DNA from: Pontiellaceae bacterium B12227
GTDB taxonomy: Bacteria; Verrucomicrobiota; Kiritimatiellia; Kiritimatiellales; Pontiellaceae
DNA length: 64,000 nucleotides
Direction of reading: 5' to 3'
NCBI GenBank assembly: GCA_029432775.1
Contig: JAROAZ010000027.1
Location: forward strand, 1-64,000
The notes below the pieces were generated by a model. It did no database searches, was not told the origin of the DNA, and saw only the letters and a program-made list of their open reading frames with translations. The translations under genes were made by a program, and so were the position numbers. This document shows, piece by piece, positions 58,056 through 64,000 of the stretch; position 1 is the first letter of the stretch; each line of letters starts with the position of its first letter.

Positions 58056-58601
58056 TCAGAACATGAGCAGATCGTGCGGAGCATCCACGCCGAAAAGTTT
58101 TTGGGAGAGCGCGTTCATTGTTCCCAGTGTTTCCGCTGAGAGCAGCTCCATAATTTCTTCAATCACATCACCGCAGAGTACATAGGGTGCTCCACTGAAA
58201 ACCAAATCCTTATCAATGCAGAAGCCGTAGAGCTGATATTCCTCAATTTCGCGAACCGGGAAACCTTTCACCATACAGTGGTCGATCCATTTTTCATGTT
58301 CGGTACCATACTGTTCCATGAATATGTTCTGCCGTTCGTCCATGTTGACATGTTCTGCAAAGTAATCCCGGATCTTCTCTCTACTGTCTTCTGACATCGA
58401 TTGATGAGACTCGGTATAGCAGGAGAGGCATAAGGCATGCTCGAAGATGGTTTCGCCGTTTTTAAAGGCTTTTTCGATGAGGTAATTCGTGCCGGGCTCC
58501 ATGAGATCGCAATCGCAGAGCTTACAATGGCTGATGGGTTTCCCGGTTTCAAACGACCAGAAAACTTCGGGTACCGCAATATAGTCATGATGCAAATCCA
58601 T
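58056..58601 (-). CDS. Hypothetical CxxC protein, 181 aa
   Basis: No signal peptide. The first part has two cysteine pairs typical of a zinc site, 'HCKLCDCDLM' and 'CLSCYTESH', spaced about 35 residues apart. The rest is acidic and helical ('EKIRDYFAEHVNMDERQNIFMEQYGTEHEKWIDHCMVKG', then 'YVLCGDVIEEIMELLSAETLGTMNALSQKLFGVDAPHDLLMF'). I do not recognise a family. It is transcribed alone. Confidence 0.7.
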   Translation of the reverse strand: MDLHHDYIAVPEVFWSFETGKPISHCKLCDCDLMEPGTNYLIEKAFKNGETIFEHALCLSCYTESHQSMSEDSREKIRDYFAEHVNMDERQNIFMEQYGTEHEKWIDHCMVKGFPVREIEEYQLYGFCIDKDLVFSGAPYVLCGDVIEEIMELLSAETLGTMNALSQKLFGVDAPHDLLMF

Positions 58602-58718
58602 GCCTGAAGCGTACGCTTCTGGCGTTTGGACGCAAGTCTTTATCCTTTTATGTGATCAAACTCTGATGAGATTGGCATTTTTCATGCATAGGACTAATGC
58701 GTCAAAAGGAGAAGAAAC

Positions 58719-58805
58719 ATGCGTTACAAATTAGAAATACCGTTGACTGCGCGAATCGTGAATGTACTTGGAATCTGTCGGAAGCGGTTACTGTTTTCCC
58801 GATAG
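58719..58805 (+). CDS. Possible 28-aa peptide
   Basis: ATG 58719 follows a very good ribosome site (AAAAGGAGAAG). It opens a 28-codon frame, MRYKLEIPLTARIVNVLGIC..., ending in a basic tail. Nothing is known about it. The ribosome site is the only evidence. Confidence 0.3.
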   Translation: MRYKLEIPLTARIVNVLGICRKRLLFSR

Positions 58806-58915
58806 CTCTGATTGAACGGGTTGACTGAGGGGTTCAACGCGTTGCGAAACTGCTGCAACTATTTTTAAACGGCCGCCCGCCGGAACGGGTCAGACAGATC
58901 GGAAAGGAACACACT

Positions 58916-59095
58916 ATGAATATACAGGTTCCATGGAAAATGCGGATGGGAAGCGGAAGTCCATCGCCGGTGAGCAATAGCCATTGGTGGGTTCGAAAAA
59001 CGTTTCAGGCCGATCTCGATGTTGCGAAGAGACCTTCGCTGATGGTCGAAGACGATCTCGACCACCTCGGATCACTGCATAAACAGCATCACTGA
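58916..59095 (+). CDS. Possible 59-aa protein upstream of tmRNA
   Basis: ATG 58916 has a good ribosome site (GGAAAGGA). The frame encodes 59 residues with a basic first half ('VPWKMRMGSGSPSPVSNSHWWVRKTF') and an acidic second half ('LMVEDDLDHLGSLHKQHH'). No family is recognised. The region 58606-59177 has no larger gene. Confidence 0.35.
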   Translation: MNIQVPWKMRMGSGSPSPVSNSHWWVRKTFQADLDVAKRPSLMVEDDLDHLGSLHKQHH

Positions 59096-59177
59096 AATTT
59101 CAGCCGGAAGGCGAAAACTGATAAGTCAGATTGACGAGCGCGCTGTTTTGGTGTTCTCTCCGTCTGTTCTCATATAT

Positions 59178-59533
59178 GGGGATGACTGGTTTCGACGGGT
59201 ACGTAGAAGCTTCAGTGGCGTGTCGAGGTTGGACTCCAGGCCTCGTAAAAAGGAGCCCAAAAAACATAAATGCTGACGAAAGTTACGCACTAGCGGCATA
59301 GTTCCGCTACGTCTCTACTCCGATGTCTGTTAAGAGATAGAGGCGACGATAGCAGGCTAAGGCTTCATTCGGGTTTCCGGAATGCGGCACAAAAATTATA
59401 ACAGGAAACTAGCGACCAAAGTGGCCTTGTTCGGCGGCAGCGGAGGCGGCGAATCTTTAAATGTCGAACTACACACGTAGAAGCTGCTGTAACTCTTATT
59501 CGGACGGGGGTTCAATTCCCCCCATCTCCACCA
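59178..59533 (+). ncRNA. ssrA: Transfer-messenger RNA (tmRNA)
   Basis: The 5' end GGGGATGACTGGTTTCGACG and the 3' end GGGGGTTCAATTCCCCCC followed by ATCTCCACCA are the diagnostic tRNA-like halves. GGGGATG pairs with CATCTCC in the acceptor stem, and CCA is encoded. The internal message ends 'NINADESYALAA' followed by TAG at 59299-59301. The exact resume codon (around 59260-59270) is not certain. tmRNA rescues stalled ribosomes and tags the product for proteolysis; the final ALAA is the usual protease signal. A terminator follows at 59544. Confidence 0.97.
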
Positions 59534-59543
59534 ATTTGGTGGA

Positions 59544-59588
59544 AAGCCCTGTATTACTGCCTGAAAGCAATGATACAGGGCTTTTTTG
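59544..59588 (+). terminator. Terminator of tmRNA
   Basis: AAGCCCTGTAT pairs with ATACAGGGCTT (59544-59554 with 59573-59583), followed by TTTTTG. Confidence 0.92.
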
Positions 59589-59713
59589 TTTCTACTTGCT
59601 AAATTACGTGGAAGCAAAAGAGGTCAAATCTGCGATACGCGAAATACATAGAAATACACCTTGTATGCGTCAACGCTTCCTGTAGATTGCTCGGCCTTGT
59701 TCAACAAGAAGAT

Positions 59714-59790
<77 letters not shown>

Positions 59791-59796
59791 ACTTAG

Positions 59797-59827
59797 AAGG
59801 CCGGAACACACGTTCCGGCCTTTTTTA
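59797..59827 (+). terminator. Terminator of initiator tRNA
   Basis: AAGGCCGGAAC pairs with GTTCCGGCC around ACAC, followed by a T6 run. Confidence 0.92.
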
Positions 59828-60719
59828 TGGGGGTTTGGTGAGATTACAGGTTTTCGAAGAAATAAATGCGACAGAGTGAAAAACCTTGAAAAATCGTCAC
59901 CAAAAACCAACCAAACCACCAACCAAAGCCAACCAAAGCCAACCAGTATTTTGGATGAAACAGCCTGAAACATGAGGCTTTAATGAATAGCCTCCTCAAA
60001 ATAATTATTTCTGATGACCCGATTTTGCCTGATTGAGCACCTTTTGATGGTGGAAAAACACCCCATAGGCGCAACTTTGGGGTAGAATAGGCAATTTCCT
60101 ATAGAGGAAATCACTTTTCTTGCTCCTCAGACAACCGCTTTGGGCAAAGTGTCAATCAGAGCGGCCGCGGCCTCAACGCCCAGGAAGGCTATACATAAGG
60201 GGACCGCCCCAGTGGAGAAGGAGTTGGAACGCTGGCACGTGAGGCCCCTAATCTGGATAAATCCGAGCTGCTTAAACGACTGCAAGACCTAGTCGATCAA
60301 GTTGCCGCCTAAAGTCTAATGGTCAGTGCGACTCTCTGAAAAACGGTGTGTTTTGGTGGGAAAAACCCGAAGTTTCGCCCGAATTTTTACAGAGCCATTT
60401 TTGATGAATTGAGAGTTTCTGAGAATTCGTTCACGGGAAATGCCGATGTTGTCGGGATGGTAAGCGAAGGAAATTATGCGGAGAAGGGCAGTAGTTGTTA
60501 TGGAAGCTTTAAGCCGACTGATTCTGCGCATGCAAAACCCTTTGCATGGCCGTCAGGCATAGTTTTTTTTCCTGCATCCAAGGCTTGTTCATTAATTTTA
60601 GGGCGGACACCTTTTCCTTTTTTGGAGGTAGATTCCATGTGAACCGATGATCCGGAAGTCGGAGTTATGCATAGTATTGAGGGTTTGGGACGATCCCTTG
60701 CTATGGATAAAATGGGCAC
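59828..60719. other. Gene-poor region downstream of tmRNA and tRNA
   Basis: No convincing gene is seen in about 890 bp. It contains a degenerate tandem run of AACCAAAGCC-like units (59900-59946). A short plus-strand frame ends 'NLDKSELLKRLQDLVDQVAA' (stop near 60312) but has no good start. Two overlapping minus-strand frames (60316-60531 and 60498-60731) have no ribosome sites or family match. The stretch may hold remains of an element inserted near the RNA genes, but no attachment-site repeat of the tRNA or tmRNA end was found. Confidence 0.5.
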
Positions 60720-60737
60720 AATGTAAAACAATGCAAA
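60720..60737. promoter_or_regulatory. Candidate LacI-family operator, copy 1
   Basis: AATGTAAAACAATGCAAA occurs here, 41 bp before the LacI-type regulator start. It occurs again identically at 61906-61923 before the next gene. TGTAAA and TGCATT (opposite strand) make an imperfect inverted pair, as expected for a dimeric regulator, and suggest autoregulation. Confidence 0.6.
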
Positions 60738-60778
60738 TAAAGATTGTTTGCCTTCAGGCTCTTTGGTAAACGTGTTGT

Positions 60779-61840
60779 ATGCCGAGACGAAGCTTAACTG
60801 ATATGGGTGTTGATGTGGGTTCTGCCAATCTGAGTGAGATTGCGGAGCGCCTGGATATCTCGATTGCCACGGTATCCCGTGCCTTGCGGGGCATCAAAGG
60901 GGTGCATCCGGCCACGCGGGCACGGATCTTAGAGGCGGCGGATGAGATGGGATATGTGCGCGAAAGCAGGGCGGAGGTATCTACCCGTTCGGTATTGGTG
61001 CTTGCACAAACCCTTGGGATTAATGATGCGGTTCAGGATGTTCTTTCCGGGATCAGTGAGGCAGCCATAGAAACCAACAGTATGGTTATGACCCATGTTT
61101 TACCATTTGAACGTTGCGCTGAAATCCTGGATCCGTCCCGCCAGTTACCTGCCCTGAGCAAGGGTGCGGTGGATGGGGCGTTACTGGTCAGCAGGTGGCC
61201 GGACGAGGTAGTGGAGGGTATCGTCCGTAAACTCCCTGTGGTTTCTTTGATTCATCAATATCCTGTAGATGGCATTGATCGGGTTGGTATTGATAACGAA
61301 ATGGGGATGAGGAAGATTGTCGGCCATTTGGTGGGTTTGGGGCATAGGAAAATAGGGTTTTTTGGCCTGCATCCGGATATGAGCTGGTCGCGCGCACGCT
61401 ACGGCGCTTATGTTGAGGCGCTGGTTGACCAGAGGCTTGCCGAGGGCATTGATTGCACGATATCCATCTCGCTGGAGGAGGCGATGGATGAATCCATGAT
61501 TGATGCTTTCTCCTACGTATCACGGATTAAGGAGATGTTGGGTCGGGGTATGACCGCACTGGTTTGTTCGAACGATCTCCTTTGTTACGGAATCATCGAC
61601 GCATTGATGAAGTCCGGAATCCGTGTGCCGGATGATATTTCCCTGTCCGGCTTTCATTTTCAGTCTAACCGTCCGGGAATGCCTGAGTTGACTACTGTTT
61701 CTTTGTCGTCGGCAGAGCTGGGTTCTGCGGCATTGCGGCGGTTGGTGCGTCGCCTTGAGGCTCCGAGTGAGGCTGGCCGCGCCATCTTGTTGCCCTGCGG
61801 GTTGGTTGTTGGTTCAACGACCTCTGCACTGCCCGCATAG
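60779..61840 (+). CDS. LacI family transcriptional regulator
   Basis: The 353-residue protein has an N-terminal helix-turn-helix ('ANLSEIAERLDISIATVSRALRGIKGVHPATRARILEAADEMGY', about 16-60). The hinge-equivalent stretch 'SRAEVSTRSVLVLAQ' follows. The periplasmic-binding-like domain includes 'GAVDGALLVSRWPDEV', 'PVVSLIHQYPVDGIDRVGIDNEMGMRKIVGHLVGLGHRKIGFFG', 'ALVCSNDLLCYGIIDALMKSGIRVPDDISLSGF', and 'LTTVSLSSAELGSAALRRLVRRL'. It likely senses a sugar and controls itself and the following genes. ATG 60779 or ATG 60803 (MGVDV) could be used. Confidence 0.9.
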   Translation: MPRRSLTDMGVDVGSANLSEIAERLDISIATVSRALRGIKGVHPATRARILEAADEMGYVRESRAEVSTRSVLVLAQTLGINDAVQDVLSGISEAAIETNSMVMTHVLPFERCAEILDPSRQLPALSKGAVDGALLVSRWPDEVVEGIVRKLPVVSLIHQYPVDGIDRVGIDNEMGMRKIVGHLVGLGHRKIGFFGLHPDMSWSRARYGAYVEALVDQRLAEGIDCTISISLEEAMDESMIDAFSYVSRIKEMLGRGMTALVCSNDLLCYGIIDALMKSGIRVPDDISLSGFHFQSNRPGMPELTTVSLSSAELGSAALRRLVRRLEAPSEAGRAILLPCGLVVGSTTSALPA

Positions 61841-61905
61841 GTCATTTCCCCTTGTAGCCCGATTTCTGTAACATTGCTGCATCTTTGGACACTCATTTTT
61901 CTGAA

Positions 61906-61923
61906 AATGTAAAACAATGCAAA
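61906..61923. promoter_or_regulatory. Candidate LacI-family operator, copy 2
   Basis: An exact 18-bp copy of the site at 60720-60737. It lies about 30 bp upstream of a promoter-like sequence and 124 bp upstream of the exported protein gene at 62047. Confidence 0.6.
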
Positions 61924-61952
61924 ACAAAAGGGAAAATATTGTAAAAAAAAGC

Positions 61953-61980
61953 TTGTCGTTGCACTGGTTCCGTATATAAA
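61953..61980 (+). promoter_or_regulatory. Candidate promoter of the exported protein gene
   Basis: TTGTCG and TATAAA are separated by 16 bp. The leader to the ATG at 62047 is about 60 bp. The operator copy at 61906-61923 lies just upstream. Confidence 0.45.
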
Positions 61981-62046
61981 TGTTCGCCGTAGCTCGGTAA
62001 AGGTGGCGCGGTGCCGTTTCCCGGGGATAACTGAAGAGGTGTTTAG

Positions 62047-63846
62047 ATGAGTACAATGAAAAGATGGTTGGTTGTCGGTTTCGTGGCACTGTTTGAGCTG
62101 TTTTCGCATGCGGAGAGCGTGCCGATGGGGACGTTTGCAGCAATTGGAGCGGATGTCGACTTCACGGTTGGCGGAGCGAGCGCGTCCGGTTTTACGATGA
62201 CCTATGCAAATGAGTCGGATGGTCGAGGGGATTGTGCCGCCCGCAGCGCGGCCGCTGTGCTGTTTACCCAGGTGGGCGACAAGCTGACGTACCGCTGCAC
62301 CTACGATAACATTGCCAACAGCACGAACCGCAACAATACACTCCGCTTCAGCTTTGATTTCGGCAGCGCGGCCTGCATCCACTTTATCACGGGTTACGGA
62401 GAGGCGGGGATTGAGGCCGGTGGAGGCGGAATCGCCATTGACGGGCGCGTCAACTACAACCTGACCGGGAATCCGTTCTCGACCGGCACCACGGTGGGAG
62501 GCGCGGACTATGAGTTTGTCACCAATAAAACATCGCTGGCGTTCAACAACGGGAACACAATTGATGCTACCATTGAACTGACTGTGGTTGATATTGACGG
62601 CACGGATTATGACTATCAGGTGGATGTAACCTATGCCAGCGCAACCGAAACCTCGATGCTGTCACGCACGGTTATTGATATTCCGGCCAACTCGATTGAT
62701 GCGGTCTATCATCTGTCGAATGATAACTTCCTTCAGATTGCGGGCGACACCTGGTCGGTCACCAATGCAGCGCTCGATTTTAAAGCCTATGTTGTTCCTC
62801 CGGATTTTACACTAAATTATTTTGAAATCGGCGGCGATGCGGATTCCTATGTCACCAATCTCAGCAGTTCGGGTGCGACCCATAAGTATATTTCCGATAC
62901 GGATGGCAAGCACGACACTGGTATTGCAACCACCATTGATGGTAGCAGCGGGGTGACGATTACGAATGTCGGTGACAAACTGGTCTACAGCTTTACCTAC
63001 CAAGATCTGGTGGTGACGCCGAACAATAACGGTGCCCAGCCCATGCGCGTCGGGTTTGATTTCGGCAGCGATGCCTGCCTGATCCACCGCACGGCCGTTG
63101 GAAGCCAGTCGGATCTGACCTTTTGGGCAAACGATAACGGCAACCCGTTCTCTTCCGGAACCAAGCTGAGTACACTCGCTACCTGGTCGGATTTCGATCA
63201 CAGAACGATTCGGTTTGATGATGGGAACTTGATCAGTGCCACGGTTTCCCTGACGTTGCAGGCGGATCATGGCGACGGCACCTACGACTATCTCTATGAG
63301 GTCACCTATGTCGGTGCTTCGCATCAGAACTCGGCGAGTCAGACGTTTACCAATATTGCCGCCAACACGGTGGGGCGTTTGTTCCACGTCTCCAACGAGT
63401 CGATCATGAATGTAACGGGGGATGAATGGACTGTTGCTAACGCTACGCTCATCTATGAGCCTTATACGCTTCCGCCGACCGCTCTCGAATCATGGATGAG
63501 CGATTACGGGATAACCAATCTGTATGTCGACACGGATAATGATGGTCTGGACGACCTTGGTGAATATGCCTTCGGCGGCGATCCGACCAACTCGGGAAGC
63601 CTGGGAGTGCAGCCGTCCCTGCAAAGCAACGGCGGCCTGAAATACATCTATCAAGTGATCGCCGATACGAACATAGCCCATCAGGTTGTAACTGAAACCG
63701 ATTTGGTTGTTGGCGGGGGCAGCATCAACGTGACTCTCGATGGTTCCGGCCCCGCTGCGGATTCGGCGTTCATAGCCTACACCAACTCCGTGGATACGTC
63801 GGTTGAAACCGCCGGTTTCCTGCAGGTGGAAATATCGGAAAACTAG
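62047..63846 (+). CDS. Exported protein with duplicated beta-domains and a calcium-motif C-terminal region
   Basis: A signal peptide (MSTMKRWLVVGFVALFELFSHAES) is followed by two homologous domains, about residues 28-245 and 258-475. Each contains 'VGDKLTYRCTYDNI' or 'VGDKLVYSFTYQDL', then 'LRFSFDFGSAACI' or 'MRVGFDFGSDACL', then 'GNPFS(T/S)GT', 'DYDYQVDVTYASA' or 'TYDYLYEVTYVGA', and 'DIPANSIDAVYHLSND' or 'NIAANTVGRLFHVSNE'. The C-terminal part has 'DTDNDGLDDLGEYAFGGDPTNSGS', a calcium-binding type-3 repeat often seen in exported proteins of this group. The beta-domains look like carbohydrate-binding or adhesion modules. No catalytic motif is seen. Confidence 0.8.
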   Translation: MSTMKRWLVVGFVALFELFSHAESVPMGTFAAIGADVDFTVGGASASGFTMTYANESDGRGDCAARSAAAVLFTQVGDKLTYRCTYDNIANSTNRNNTLRFSFDFGSAACIHFITGYGEAGIEAGGGGIAIDGRVNYNLTGNPFSTGTTVGGADYEFVTNKTSLAFNNGNTIDATIELTVVDIDGTDYDYQVDVTYASATETSMLSRTVIDIPANSIDAVYHLSNDNFLQIAGDTWSVTNAALDFKAYVVPPDFTLNYFEIGGDADSYVTNLSSSGATHKYISDTDGKHDTGIATTIDGSSGVTITNVGDKLVYSFTYQDLVVTPNNNGAQPMRVGFDFGSDACLIHRTAVGSQSDLTFWANDNGNPFSSGTKLSTLATWSDFDHRTIRFDDGNLISATVSLTLQADHGDGTYDYLYEVTYVGASHQNSASQTFTNIAANTVGRLFHVSNESIMNVTGDEWTVANATLIYEPYTLPPTALESWMSDYGITNLYVDTDNDGLDDLGEYAFGGDPTNSGSLGVQPSLQSNGGLKYIYQVIADTNIAHQVVTETDLVVGGGSINVTLDGSGPAADSAFIAYTNSVDTSVETAGFLQVEISEN

Positions 63847-63927
63847 TTGGTAACAAGTGCAGGTCCCGTGCTTGCACCCACTCGCAATTTGTTCCAAGAA
63901 CATCAGGTACTACATAAAGGAGAAATC

Positions 63928-64000
63928 ATGAAGGCAACGATTAGAATAGAAGTTATCGCAACGGTGCTTCTGGCAGCGTGTACATTTTCTGCAACTACAT
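63928..64000 (+). CDS. Exported protein (partial, cut by window end)
   Basis: ATG 63928 has a strong ribosome site (AAAGGAGAAATC) and opens MKATIRIEVIATVLLAACTFSATT, the start of a signal peptide. Only 24 codons are visible. It follows the 599-residue protein by 81 bp and is probably in the same transcript. Confidence 0.7.
   Translation, partial: MKATIRIEVIATVLLAACTFSATT

Noticed and set aside
59461-59685. 74-codon frame across the 3' end of tmRNA
   Set aside because: It overlaps the tRNA-like domain and terminator of tmRNA, which explain the sequence.
60316-60731. Small frames of 71, 77 and 98 codons on both strands
   Set aside because: They overlap each other, lack ribosome sites and match no family.

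Overview
The window looks like a chromosomal segment of a Gram-negative marine or sediment bacterium of the PVC superphylum, most likely Kiritimatiellota (Pontiella-like). This is an inference from gene content: exported sulfatases, HzsA-related propeller/cytochrome proteins, many outer-membrane barrels and lipoproteins, paired MoxR/VWA (Bat-type) operons, an animal-like UDP-glucose dehydrogenase, and several families of short intergenic palindromes. No rRNA is present, so the placement is tentative.

Layout. 1-3.5 kb: edge of a periplasmic solute-binding protein gene, then a GT4 glycosyltransferase, a DUF4404 protein and UDP-glucose dehydrogenase (surface polysaccharide precursors). 3.5-13.2 kb, minus strand: operon A, MoxR - DUF58 - lipoprotein - BatA - BatB - TPR - Q-rich protein - BatD - BatE, followed by three small genes; TrmL lies upstream. 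13.9-15.5 kb: a sulfatase. 15.6-27.5 kb, minus strand: an RND adaptor and pump run into a barrel protein and operon B, MoxR - DUF58 - DUF4381 - VWA - GxxExxY - VWA - TPR - BatD-like; palindromic repeats sit at most junctions of operon B. 27.6-39.2 kb: unknown lipoproteins, a hydrolase, DUF2391 and DUF1624 membrane proteins, barrels, two SYLF-like lipoproteins, a porin/exported-glutaminase pair and a PsiE-like protein. 39.3-52.4 kb: an IclR/AraC chimeric regulator divergent from an operon with three HzsA-related proteins, a sulfatase, a beta-propeller protein and an iron alcohol dehydrogenase. 52.4-58.6 kb: EttA, two paralogous HEAT-repeat lipoproteins and a CxxC protein. 58.6-60.8 kb: two possible very small genes, tmRNA, initiator tRNA and a gene-poor stretch. 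60.8-64 kb: a LacI regulator and two exported proteins, with a shared candidate operator.

How it fits together. Operons A and B each encode the MoxR-DUF58-VWA-TPR-BatD set thought to act as an envelope chaperone or assembly machine. The 39-52 kb island resembles an inducible extracellular substrate locus with a sulfatase, haem-binding propeller proteins and an alcohol dehydrogenase. The LacI end looks like the start of a second such locus.

The most unusual features are at DNA level. First, a 15-bp palindrome TTCCA-N5-TGGAA occurs at least 25 times, inside and outside genes and in all three reading frames. Second, hairpin repeats of several families sit directly after translationally coupled start codons and are read in frame as the N-terminal leaders of exported or membrane proteins.
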